From Myxococcales bacterium (lineage in GTDB: Bacteria > Myxococcota_A > Polyangia > Polyangiales > Polyangiaceae), in NCBI GenBank assembly GCA_016191785.1, contig JACPVJ010000179.1:1-64000 (forward strand): DNA of 64,000 nt. The letters run 5' to 3'. The notes under the pieces were generated by a model that was not told the origin of the DNA, made no database searches, and was given only the letters and a program-made list of their open reading frames with translations. Positions 1-8,397 of this stretch are shown here, piece by piece; position 1 is the first letter of the stretch, and every line of letters starts with the position of its first letter. The translations under genes were made by a program, and so were the position numbers.

Positions 1-1894
1 CCTCGAGCTCGGCCTCGAAGGCAAGTACGTCGACGTGCGCGACGGGTACTGGACGCCCCGCGCCACGCTGGGCATCGACGTGCCTTACCTGGGCCGGCTG
101 CGCGGGGACATGGCGGTGAGCCGCCCGAACGACTCGAATCGGCGCGCGTGGCTCGCGTCCGCCAACATGGCGTTTCACATGAGCGGCGCGGGCGGCAGCG
201 CCGAGCTCGCCGGCGGCGCCGTCACCGGCAACGGCCTGGGCAAGAAGGGCTCGTTCGGCGTGCAGACCGAGGTCGCGATGCGCGGCTTCCGCGAGGCCTC
301 GGGGCTGGAAGGGCCGCGCTACGCGGTGCGCATCCGGCTGGAAGAGACCCCCGGCACGCGCGGACACGTGGCGCTGCTCAAGCAGCTCTGGGGCCTGGCG
401 GAAGAGAAGACCGTCGACGCCGTCGTCCTCGAGCTGCGCTCCGCGCCCGCGGGGTCCATGGCCCACGTCCAAGAGCTGCGCGACGCAGTGCAGCTCTTGC
501 GCGCGAACGGCAAGCGCGTGCTCTGCCACCTGGAAGATGCCGGCGGCGCCGAGCTCTATCTGTGCTCGGCCGCCAACAAGACGCTGATGAACCCGGCCGG
601 TGGTCTGCGCTTCGCCGGGCTGAAGTCCCAAGCGATGTACTTCTCGTCGCTGCTGGGCAAGCTCGGCATCCGCGCCGACTTCGTCCGCATCGGTCAGCAC
701 AAGAGCGCGCCCGAGCGGCTGACTCGCGACTCGGCCACCGAGGTCGCGCGCGCGGACAAGATCGATCTCTTGCAACAGCACGAGCGGCAGCTGGTCGAAG
801 GCGTGTCGCGGGGCCGGCGAATCGCCGTGGCCGACCTGCGCAAGCGCATCGCCAGCGGTCCGTTCATCGCGTCCGAGGCGTACACGGCGGGCTTCATCGA
901 CGGGTACGCCTTCGACGACGAGGTCGACGACGCGGTGGACAAGCTGGTCGGGCGCTCGACCATCTTGATCGACGACGAGCGCGCGCCCCGCGCGCCAGCG
1001 CGGTTCGGCGTGGGTCAGCGCGTGGCGCTGGTCTACGTCGACGGCGACATGGTGGACGGCAAGAGCAAGACGGTGCCGCTCTTGGGCATGAAGCTGGCGG
1101 GCTCGTACACCATCGCCAAGACCCTGAAAGAATCCCGGGAAAGTCCGCTGATTGGCGCGGTGGTGCTGCGCATCGAGTCGCCGGGCGGCTCGGCCATGGC
1201 GAGCGACGTGATCTGGCGCGAGGTTCAGCTCACGGCGAAGGTCAAACCGGTGGTGGTCAGCATGGGCGCGTCGGCGGCCAGCGGCGGCTATTACATCGCG
1301 TCGCCCGCGACCCGCGTCTTCGCGAACCCGCTGAGCATCACCGGCAGCATCGGCATCTTCTACGGCAAGGCCGACGTGGCCGAGCTCCTGAAGAAGATCG
1401 GCGTCACCGTCGAGACCTACAAGACGGCGCCGCGCGCCGACGCCGAGAGCATCTATCGCCCCTTCACCGAGGAAGAGAAGAAGGAGCTACAGAAGAAGGT
1501 CGGACAGTTCTACGACGTGTTCTTGTCGCGCGTGGCGCAGGGTCGCAAGCTCGACAAGAAGGCGGTGGACAAGGTCGGACAGGGTCGCGTCTGGACCGGC
1601 GAGCAAGCCCTCGACCGCAAGCTGGTGGACGAGCTCGGGGGATTGCGCCAGGCGCTGGCCCACGCGCGCCAGCTGGCGGGGCTGCCCGAGCACGCGCCCC
1701 TCCTCGAGCTGCCGCCGCCGGATCAGTCGCTGATCGGCAAGCTCTTGGGCGTCGAGGGCGTGGGCGCGCAGGCCGGCGTCGAGCAGATCTTGCCCGGGCA
1801 GCTGGTCGATCTGGCGCGGGCGCTGGCGCCCTTCGCCGTGCACGCGCCGGACAAGCCCCTCGCCCGCATGGAGCTGACGCCGGTGAAGCCGTGA
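1..1894 (+). CDS. sppA: Signal peptide peptidase SppA, 67K type (5' partial)
   Basis: SppA is a membrane-bound S49 serine protease that degrades released signal peptides. The reading frame is open to the left edge, so the true start lies outside; the GTG at 35 is internal. Two tandem S49 domains are visible. The first holds the candidate general-base lysine in GQHKSAPERLTR (Lys codon 701-703). The second holds the nucleophilic serine in SMGASAASGGYYIAS (Ser codon 1280-1282), followed by ITGSIGIFYGK. Both halves of the Ser/Lys dyad are present, so the enzyme should be active. About 100 residues before the first S49 domain are not typical of E. coli SppA and may be a lineage-specific domain. 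The next gene starts at a GTG overlapping this stop codon, so the two are probably co-translated. Confidence 0.9.
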   Translation, partial: LELGLEGKYVDVRDGYWTPRATLGIDVPYLGRLRGDMAVSRPNDSNRRAWLASANMAFHMSGAGGSAELAGGAVTGNGLGKKGSFGVQTEVAMRGFREASGLEGPRYAVRIRLEETPGTRGHVALLKQLWGLAEEKTVDAVVLELRSAPAGSMAHVQELRDAVQLLRANGKRVLCHLEDAGGAELYLCSAANKTLMNPAGGLRFAGLKSQAMYFSSLLGKLGIRADFVRIGQHKSAPERLTRDSATEVARADKIDLLQQHERQLVEGVSRGRRIAVADLRKRIASGPFIASEAYTAGFIDGYAFDDEVDDAVDKLVGRSTILIDDERAPRAPARFGVGQRVALVYVDGDMVDGKSKTVPLLGMKLAGSYTIAKTLKESRESPLIGAVVLRIESPGGSAMASDVIWREVQLTAKVKPVVVSMGASAASGGYYIASPATRVFANPLSITGSIGIFYGKADVAELLKKIGVTVETYKTAPRADAESIYRPFTEEEKKELQKKVGQFYDVFLSRVAQGRKLDKKAVDKVGQGRVWTGEQALDRKLVDELGGLRQALAHARQLAGLPEHAPLLELPPPDQSLIGKLLGVEGVGAQAGVEQILPGQLVDLARALAPFAVHAPDKPLARMELTPVKP

Positions 1895-2769
1895 CGGCGC
1901 TGTTCGAGCTCGACGGCGCGCGCATCGATCGCGACGGCGTGCCGCTGATCGAGGGCCTCACGCTCTCGAGCTCGGGCCCGAGCGCCGGCCTGGCGGGTAA
2001 CGTGGCGGGCGTGTTTGCGTTGTTCGACCGGAGCGCGCACCTGGTCGCGGGGCGGGCGCTGGTCTCGGGGCACCCGGCCGAGGGCGCCGTCGCCGGGGGT
2101 GTGCTCGGCGTGTGCCGCGCCGAGCTGACGCTCCCCGAGAGCTGGGAGCTCGGGCGCTACTTGACCGAGGGCGCTCGGCTGGGCGGTCTGAGCCGTCGCG
2201 AGGCGGCCGATCGGGTGCGCACGCTGCTCGCCGAGCTCGATCTTGCGCACCTGGCCACGCGACGCCTGAGCACGCTGACCCCGGCCGAGAAGCGCGCGGC
2301 GGGGTTGGGCTTGTCGTTGCTCGACTCACCCGCCGTGCTCGCGATCGAAGATCCGGTGAGCGGCCTCGACGATCGCGGCGTCGAGCTGGTCTGCCGCGCC
2401 GTCGAGCGCGCACGCGCCGGCCGTCAGTTGCTGATTTCGTCGCGGGCCCTGCCGCGCACGGGCCCAGAGCACACCCTGTGGGCGGGCCTCGACGAAGTGA
2501 TCGTGATCGAGGCGGGCGCCGTCGTGGCGCGCGGCCCCCTCGCCGCCCTCGATCAACCGGGCGACCGCTACCTGGTCTCGGTCACGCGCCACGCGGCAGA
2601 GCTGCGCGCAGAGCTCGAGACCGCTGGCTTCGGGGTCACGCTGGCCGGCGAGAGCGCGCGGCTGGTGGTGAGCCTGCCGGACGCGAGCACCACCGACGCC
2701 ATCGTCGAGGCCGCCCTCGCGGTGCAGGCGCCCATCGTCGAGCTGGTCCCGCTCTCGGCGGCGCGCTAG
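1891..2769 (+). CDS. Degenerate ABC-transporter ATPase-like protein
   Basis: The 292-residue protein follows the layout of an ABC nucleotide-binding domain, but its catalytic motifs have decayed. The P-loop region (residues 29-40, GPSAGLAGNVAG) lacks the GK[ST] of Walker A. The signature helix reads LSTLTPAEKRAAGL instead of LSGGQ. Walker B ends in AIEDP rather than DEP, although the D-loop SGLDD is intact. The switch-histidine position falls in LLISSRAL with no His. The last 80 residues resemble the C-terminal tail of drug-exporter ATPases (VTRHAAELRAELETAGF). The GTG start overlaps the sppA stop in a GTGA arrangement. It probably folds like an ABC ATPase but should not hydrolyse ATP normally, so a regulatory or structural role is likelier. 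No permease gene is next to it within the window. Confidence 0.7.
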   Translation: MTALFELDGARIDRDGVPLIEGLTLSSSGPSAGLAGNVAGVFALFDRSAHLVAGRALVSGHPAEGAVAGGVLGVCRAELTLPESWELGRYLTEGARLGGLSRREAADRVRTLLAELDLAHLATRRLSTLTPAEKRAAGLGLSLLDSPAVLAIEDPVSGLDDRGVELVCRAVERARAGRQLLISSRALPRTGPEHTLWAGLDEVIVIEAGAVVARGPLAALDQPGDRYLVSVTRHAAELRAELETAGFGVTLAGESARLVVSLPDASTTDAIVEAALAVQAPIVELVPLSAAR

Positions 2770-2805
2770 GCGCCCCACAGAACGGCCAGGCGGTGAGCGC
2801 TCGCC

Positions 2806-4671
2806 CTACTTCAAGGCCGGGTGCTTCGCCAGCTCGCAGGCCCACGGGTCGCCGGTCTTGCAGCCATGGGCGACGAGCTTCTTCGCTTGTTCCTTCTGAT
2901 CCGCTGCCAGGAGCACCACGCCCACCTGCGTGCAGTCACGCGCCGTCCCCGCCTTGCACGTCTCCGTCCAGGTCTGAACGGCGGCGTCCGCCATCTGCGA
3001 GTCCAGCCGGTTCTTTGCGCCATACAGCTCGTTGCTCAGAATGCACGCCATCAGCTCCCCCGAGCTGCCGGCGGTACCCGTCTGCTGCATCTTGTTGCAG
3101 CTCTTCTGGAACTCCACGCCAGCTTGTTTGGCGTCCTTCTTGTGCCCGCCGAGGCCTGCCATGAGCATCACTCCGCGCCAGATGCACCCCGCCGGGTCGA
3201 AGTCGCAGACCTTGTCGTAGATGGCGGCGGCAACCACCGCGTTCTGCGGCACCCCCCGACCGAACTCGAACATGTAGCCGTAGTTCGTGCAGCCGATGGC
3301 CACGTTCCCGTCGCAGGCGCGCTTGAACAGGCCGGCGGCGACCTTCTCGTCTTTCGTCAGGCCGCCCACGCCGCCCAGAACCATCACGCCGAGATCGCTG
3401 CACGCCGCCTCGTCTCCGCCGTTGCAGCCCATCTGCAGCAGCCGCACGCCGGTGGCCTCATCCTTCTGCACCCCCACGCCCCACAGCACGGAACGGCCGG
3501 CTGAGCTGCAGCCGACGGCCAACCCTTCCTTGCACGCCGCGGCGTAGAGCTTCACCGCTTTGCCAGCGTCCTTGGGCGCGCCGCGCCCGTTCTCGAAGGC
3601 GATACCCAGGTTGAAGCACGCGTTTGCCCAGCCGGCCTCGCACGCCTTGGCGAAGAGCTTGGCCGCTTCGTCGTGGCTCTGAGTCACGCCTTGCCCCAGC
3701 GCGAACATGATCCCGAGCGTGTCGCAGCTCTGGGCGTTCCCCTTCTCGCACTGCACACTGCAGTCACGCACGTCTTCCAGCTTGCACACGTGTGTGCTCG
3801 CCGCTTCCGGCTTGGTGCACTTGCCGTCGGCAAAGACGAACCCCTGCGGGCAGGCCTCGGCTTCGAGCGTCGCCTTCGGCGCGGCTCCGGCTGCGGCTCC
3901 GGCCCCGCCCTGCGGGGCGCTGCGCTCGTCGAGGCGTACCAGCTCCAGCCGAATCAACGCGCCGCACTGGGCCGGCGGCCCCTCGGCCTCTGGCGACGCC
4001 TTTCGGCAGGCGTCGAGCGCTCCGTCCATGCTCTCGACGCTCTTGCTACGCGAGATGTCGGCGGCCACGCCGCTCCCGAACAACTCGGCGACGGTGCGAG
4101 CCTTCCCCTTCGCTCCCGTCTTCATCGCGAACGCGCCGATGGTCGCGCCTCGGACGAAGTGAGTCGCCCCCTGACAGCTCCCCTTGAGGTCCTTCTTCGA
4201 GGCGTTCGCCCAGGTGGTCTTCTTCTTGCCGACCATCACGATGGCGACGTCGAGCTGCTGGCTGCGCCCGAGCTCCCCGCCGACGTTCGCCAAGATACCC
4301 AGCCCCGCCGCCGGGAGGTTGGCCTTCACCTCGTCAGCCGACTCCAGCCGCACCACCTGCTCCTTGGTGTTGACGCCGATGAAGCCGTAGTTGCCGTCGA
4401 TGTGGCAGTCTTTGAGCAGGCGCAGCCCGCGCGGGTCGTAGGCGACGACCGCCACACCCTCGCGCATCGCCACCTCGAGATCGCCGCGGTGCTCGGGCTG
4501 CCAGTCGACCACGAGCGGGTGCCCTTTTGCTTCGATCACGAACACGCTCTCCGAGCCGCGGGCAGCAGCCGCGTTGGGATCAGCCGGACGGACCAGATTG
4601 CGATCGGGACAACCGGTGAGCAGCGTCAGTGGGAGCCCGAGCAGGGCAAGCCGCAGAGAGAGCTTTTCCAT
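2806..4671 (-). CDS. Sel1-repeat lipoprotein
   Basis: This 621-residue protein is predicted to be lipid-anchored. Residues 1-20 form a signal peptide ending in the lipobox LLTGC (Cys21). Residues 30-250 form a domain I do not recognise. An Ala/Pro linker and a Cys-rich hinge (ACPQGFVFADGKC) follow. From about residue 300 to the end there are Sel1-like repeats of about 36 residues with the pattern ALGQGV..D..AA.LF.KACE.G....C.NLG and two cysteines per repeat, which probably form disulfides. Sel1 arrays are protein-binding solenoids. The gene converges on the ABC-like gene with a 36-bp gap. The two Cys per repeat suggest an exported, oxidised fold. Partner and role are unknown. Confidence 0.8.
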   Translation of the reverse strand: MEKLSLRLALLGLPLTLLTGCPDRNLVRPADPNAAAARGSESVFVIEAKGHPLVVDWQPEHRGDLEVAMREGVAVVAYDPRGLRLLKDCHIDGNYGFIGVNTKEQVVRLESADEVKANLPAAGLGILANVGGELGRSQQLDVAIVMVGKKKTTWANASKKDLKGSCQGATHFVRGATIGAFAMKTGAKGKARTVAELFGSGVAADISRSKSVESMDGALDACRKASPEAEGPPAQCGALIRLELVRLDERSAPQGGAGAAAGAAPKATLEAEACPQGFVFADGKCTKPEAASTHVCKLEDVRDCSVQCEKGNAQSCDTLGIMFALGQGVTQSHDEAAKLFAKACEAGWANACFNLGIAFENGRGAPKDAGKAVKLYAAACKEGLAVGCSSAGRSVLWGVGVQKDEATGVRLLQMGCNGGDEAACSDLGVMVLGGVGGLTKDEKVAAGLFKRACDGNVAIGCTNYGYMFEFGRGVPQNAVVAAAIYDKVCDFDPAGCIWRGVMLMAGLGGHKKDAKQAGVEFQKSCNKMQQTGTAGSSGELMACILSNELYGAKNRLDSQMADAAVQTWTETCKAGTARDCTQVGVVLLAADQKEQAKKLVAHGCKTGDPWACELAKHPALK

Positions 4672-4810
4672 GGTCGCGGAGAGTACTTCATCGGACGAGC
4701 GTGTACAGGCCGTCGTCGCTCGGCGCCGTGACCGGGGCTCCGCCGTGCCGCCCGCTCTTCAGGATCTTTCAGGGATCGAAATCCGCGCCGTGGAAGTACG
4801 CTGTGGCACG

Positions 4811-6229
4811 ATGCGCGCGCTCTTCATTGCGTTGGTTTTCTCGCTTGCGACGGGTTGCGGTGGGTCCGGCTCGGGAGGGTCCTCCCCTTCTGGGGGCGGG
4901 GGCTCCCCCAGCGGCGGAGGTGGTCCGGGCGGCAGTGGCGGCGCGGCGGGCTCGGGAAGCACGGCGGGCTCGGGAGGCACGGCGGGCTCGGGTGGCGCGG
5001 CGGGCTCGGGTGGCGCCTCCGGATCCGGCGGCGCCAGCGGCTCCGGGGGAACCGCGGGCTCCGGGGCTGCAGGCGGAGCGGGGGGAGCCGGCGGGACCGG
5101 GGGCTGCGGAGCTGGGCTCACCGACTGCGGCGGGACGTGCGTCAACCTCCAGACGGACATGGGCCACTGCGGCGCCTGCGCCAGCGTGTGCCCGGCGGGT
5201 GGGTCGCTCAATTTCCACGGCTTCGGCAAGTGTGAGGCCGGGGCGTGCAAGATCACCTGCTCGGGCGCGTGGGCCAACTGCAACGGCGACCCCAAGGACG
5301 GCTGCGAGGTCAGCCTCTCGGACTCCAACCACTGCGGGACGTGCGGCCGCGTCTGCGACAGCGGGTGCAACAACGGCACCTGCCAGTGGACGAAGGTCGC
5401 CAGCACCGTCGCCTCGCCCGGAGCCATCGCGCTCGACGCCACGAACGTGTACTTCGCGGCGGGCACGGGCATCTACAAGGTCGCGAAGAGCGGCGGGACG
5501 CCGACGTCGCTCGCGACCCTCCCGTCCCAGGCCGGCCCGGGTGACATCGCGGTCGACGCGACGCGGGTCTACTTCATCGACGCCACGCTGAGTGCCAGCG
5601 CCATCCGCTCGGTGTCGATCACCGGCGGCGGGGTGACGACCCACGGAACCGCCGCCGTCTTCAAGCTCAAGAGCCTCGCGATCTCACCGACCCACTTGTT
5701 CTGGTCCACCGGCTTCGACGGCACGGTGGAGTCCGTCCCCCTGGCGGGCGGCGCGAAGGTGACCTTGGCGAGCGGGCAGCAGTACACGGCCGGGCTCGCC
5801 TTCGCGGCGGGCGCGCTCTACTTCGGGCAAGCCGCGTCTCCGGGTGGTCTCTGGAAGCACGACCTCGGCAGCGCCTCGGCGCCGGTGAAGCTCTCGAGCG
5901 TTCCCCAGGTGACCGAGCTCACCGTCGTCAGCGGGACGGCTTACTTCGCTGGTGGCGGCGGCATCCAAGCGCTGCCCGTCGCCGGGGGCACGGCGACCCA
6001 GCTCGCCAGCGCGAGCGGGGTGCTCGACATCGCGAGCGATGGCAAACACGTGTACTGGAACGTCGACAACAACGGCACGAGCATCCCCCTCTACCGCGTT
6101 CCGGTCGGCGGCGGCCCGGTGTTCAACGTGGCGAGCTACCTCAAGTACCCGACGCGGATCGCGGTGGACGACACTCACATCTACTGGACCGACACCACGC
6201 AGAACGACGTGAAGCGCGTGAGCAAGTAG
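4811..6229 (+). CDS. Cys-rich lipoprotein with C-terminal beta-propeller
   Basis: A 472-residue exported protein. The ATG at 4811 gives a signal peptide ending FSLATGC; an in-frame upstream extension would run into the divergent gene. A box TACGCT (4797-4802) lies 8 bases before the ATG. Residues about 17-100 are a Gly/Ser/Ala linker of GSGG-type repeats. Residues 100-195 are Cys-rich with the pattern CG.TCVNLQTDMGHCGACASVC, seen twice. Residues 200-472 hold about seven repeats of the type IAVDDTHIYWTD / VYFAAGTGIYKV followed by SGGTPTSLA, which reads as a seven-bladed YWTD/TolB-like propeller. Such modular proteins are typical of myxobacterial outer surfaces. The ligand is unknown. Confidence 0.8.
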   Translation: MRALFIALVFSLATGCGGSGSGGSSPSGGGGSPSGGGGPGGSGGAAGSGSTAGSGGTAGSGGAAGSGGASGSGGASGSGGTAGSGAAGGAGGAGGTGGCGAGLTDCGGTCVNLQTDMGHCGACASVCPAGGSLNFHGFGKCEAGACKITCSGAWANCNGDPKDGCEVSLSDSNHCGTCGRVCDSGCNNGTCQWTKVASTVASPGAIALDATNVYFAAGTGIYKVAKSGGTPTSLATLPSQAGPGDIAVDATRVYFIDATLSASAIRSVSITGGGVTTHGTAAVFKLKSLAISPTHLFWSTGFDGTVESVPLAGGAKVTLASGQQYTAGLAFAAGALYFGQAASPGGLWKHDLGSASAPVKLSSVPQVTELTVVSGTAYFAGGGGIQALPVAGGTATQLASASGVLDIASDGKHVYWNVDNNGTSIPLYRVPVGGGPVFNVASYLKYPTRIAVDDTHIYWTDTTQNDVKRVSK

Positions 6230-6260
6230 TCGCCCCCCCTTACGAGCCCGCAGCGCTGGC

Positions 6261-6289
6261 TTGCTGACCCCCGCCCAACCGGGAATACT
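6261..6289 (+). promoter_or_regulatory. Candidate sigma-70 promoter of the RCC1 lipoprotein gene
   Basis: TTGCTG (6261-6266) and AATACT (6284-6289) are separated by 17 bases. The ATG at 6300 lies 10 bases after the -10 box, so the transcript would start at or just before the start codon. Five other gene starts in the window share the TTGC -35 box. Confidence 0.45.
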
Positions 6290-6299
6290 GGAGCCGCGC

Positions 6300-7487
6300 A
6301 TGCTCTCTTTTGGGGTATCGAGCGGGCGGACTTGGGCGGCGCTCGTGTGTGCGACCGTCGTGGGCTGCGGCGCCGACCGAGCGGATCAGAGCAGCGGCGC
6401 TGGGGGTGCGGGCGGTGCGGGGGGCGGCGTCGGTGTGGGCGGCGCCAGCGCAGGTGGCGCTGGTGCGGGCGGTTCTGGGGGGTGCGCACGACAGGTCAGT
6501 GGGGGCTGGACCTTCACCTGCGCGGTGAAGGTCGACCGCACCGCGTGGTGTTGGGGAGATGCCCCCGACCTGGACGGCTTCACCGAGAGCGCCCACCCAG
6601 TCATGCTGCCCTCCCTTGGAGCCGACGTCGAACAACTGGCTACCGGCTGGCATCATGCTTGCGCCCTCACCAAGGCCGGAGTCGTTCGCTGCTGGGGGTC
6701 CGACGAAACCGGCCAGCTCGGCGACGGCGACCCAGCCTCCGCGACCACGTTCGCTTCGGGCGCCACCGCAATCGCATCGCGCCACAAGCACACTTGCGCC
6801 GTGAAAGCCGACGGCAGCGCGTGGTGCTGGGGCGAAAACAACCGAGGTCAGATCGGTGACGGAACGAAGTTGGACCGGCACGTCCCCACCAAGGTGGTGG
6901 CCATCGGCGTGGCTGCCACGAAGGTGACCGTGGGCAGCAGTCACAGCTGCGCCGCTACCAGCGACGGCGTGGTCTGGTGCTGGGGGCTCAACTCCCACTG
7001 GCAACTCGGCGATGGGACGACGGAGGACAAGTCGATTCCCACGCCCGTGCTCGCGCTCGCGACACCGGCCGTCGAGCTCACCGCGGGCCACGATTTCACC
7101 TGTGCGCTCGAGCAGAGCGGTTTGGTCTGGTGCTGGGGCGAGGGCGCCGGCAGCACGACGCCGAAGGTCGTTCAGGGGCTCGGCTCTGTCGCGCACATCG
7201 GCTCTGGTTGGCTCCACATTTGTGCCGTGACGACCGCCGGTGGGCTCCGGTGTTGGGGGGACAACTTCACCGGACAGGTCGGCGACGGCACGACCGACGA
7301 CCAGCTCGACCCAGTTGCCGTCTTCGACTCTGGCGCGGTCGGCGTGGCCGGAGGCCACTATCACACATGCGCGGTCATGTCCGACGGCACGCTCCGGTGC
7401 TGGGGTCAGAACGCCTTTAGCCAGCTCGCCGATGGCACGGACCAGACACAGACCAGCCCCGTGCCGGTCGTGGGTCTGTGTCCCTGA
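6300..7487 (+). CDS. RCC1-repeat lipoprotein
   Basis: This 395-residue protein begins at ATG 6300, with a signal peptide ending CATVVGC (lipobox Cys). A Gly/Ala linker follows. From about residue 65 to the end there are about seven RCC1-type repeats with the core AGHDFTCALEQSGLVWCWG and GQLGDGT, matching the seven-bladed RCC1 propeller. In bacteria these are surface or secreted adhesion or protein-binding modules, not guanine-nucleotide exchange factors. Each repeat has paired cysteines (TCA...WCWG), a mark of exported myxobacterial RCC1 proteins. A paralogue lies at 28173-29531. The protein has no enzymatic motif that I can see. Confidence 0.85.
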   Translation: MLSFGVSSGRTWAALVCATVVGCGADRADQSSGAGGAGGAGGGVGVGGASAGGAGAGGSGGCARQVSGGWTFTCAVKVDRTAWCWGDAPDLDGFTESAHPVMLPSLGADVEQLATGWHHACALTKAGVVRCWGSDETGQLGDGDPASATTFASGATAIASRHKHTCAVKADGSAWCWGENNRGQIGDGTKLDRHVPTKVVAIGVAATKVTVGSSHSCAATSDGVVWCWGLNSHWQLGDGTTEDKSIPTPVLALATPAVELTAGHDFTCALEQSGLVWCWGEGAGSTTPKVVQGLGSVAHIGSGWLHICAVTTAGGLRCWGDNFTGQVGDGTTDDQLDPVAVFDSGAVGVAGGHYHTCAVMSDGTLRCWGQNAFSQLADGTDQTQTSPVPVVGLCP

Positions 7488-7567
7488 GCAAGGCCAAGCT
7501 CGGGGATTGAGCTTGACCGCCCCGCACCGGGGTGAGATCCAACCGCGCGACGGCAACGGGGCGTGCC

Positions 7568-8344
7568 ATGAGCGAGGAAGACAAGAAGTCCTTCGACGCA
7601 TTCGAGTTCGTGGCGGCGCTGTTGCTCGGGCTCGGCGCGGTGGGCGGAGCTTGGGCCAGCTATCAGGGTGACCTGTGGGGCGGGCAGCAACAAGAGGCCT
7701 ACGGGGAAGCCGCCACCCAAGCCACGCGAGCCGCAGCGCACTACAACCAGGGCGTGACCCGGCTGATGCGCGACATCTCGCTCGACATCGAAGCGAAGAA
7801 GCAGATCGTGGAGGCCGTCTACAGCAAAGACACCGCGACTCAGGAGCGGGCCCTGGTGATCGCCTCGTACATCTACGCTCAGCAGCTGAGCGACGAGGGC
7901 TACCGCGTCACCGGACTTCCCGCGAAGTACCGGACCAAGGAAGGTCGCGGGGACGAGCGGTTCATCCCCGTGGAGTTGATCGCGCCCACGCTGGAGAAAG
8001 AGCTCGCGGCGGACAAGGCCTATGTCGCGACCATGCTGCGCGACGGCAACGACGGGTTCGCGAAGTCCGAGCAGACCTTCGATACCGGACGCAAGGCCAA
8101 CGAGACCGGGGATCAGTTCGGTTTCGTGAGCGTGCTCTATACCGTGGCCCTGTTTCTCGCTGGCATCGCCTTGGTGTTCAAGAGCCTGATCCGCTGGGGC
8201 TTCGCAGCGCTGGCGTTCGGCTCGCTCACCTTCTCGACCATCTACTTGTGGAAGACGCCATGGGCGGGGGCCTCGGCGCCGCCAGCACCCGCGGCGTCCG
8301 CCGCCGGCTCGGGGGCGCCCAGTCCGGCGGCTTCGGGCAAGTAG
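7568..8344 (+). CDS. Membrane protein of unknown function
   Basis: The 258-residue protein starts at ATG 7568 (MSEEDKKSFDAFEF). There is one hydrophobic segment near the N-terminus (FVAALLLGLGAVGGAWASY). A charged, mainly helical soluble region follows (residues about 35-180), containing QQEAYGEAATQATRAAAHYNQG. Two or three adjacent hydrophobic segments then come near residues 185-240 (FVSVLYTVALFLAGIALVF), and the tail is Ala/Pro/Ser-rich. The organisation, with a membrane anchor, a loop of about 140 residues and a membrane hairpin, resembles DUF4337-like bacterial membrane proteins, but I am not certain of the family. It sits 80 bp after the RCC1 gene in the same direction. Confidence 0.7.
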   Translation: MSEEDKKSFDAFEFVAALLLGLGAVGGAWASYQGDLWGGQQQEAYGEAATQATRAAAHYNQGVTRLMRDISLDIEAKKQIVEAVYSKDTATQERALVIASYIYAQQLSDEGYRVTGLPAKYRTKEGRGDERFIPVELIAPTLEKELAADKAYVATMLRDGNDGFAKSEQTFDTGRKANETGDQFGFVSVLYTVALFLAGIALVFKSLIRWGFAALAFGSLTFSTIYLWKTPWAGASAPPAPAASAAGSGAPSPAASGK

Positions 8345-8397
8345 CGCGCCTGTTCGCGCAGGCGCGCGAGGCCGGCGCTCGCGCTACCCTCCGAGGC

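Noticed and set aside
35..37. GTG at 35 as the start of sppA
   Set aside because: The frame stays open to the left edge and the residues before it continue the same domain, so the gene is cut by the window.
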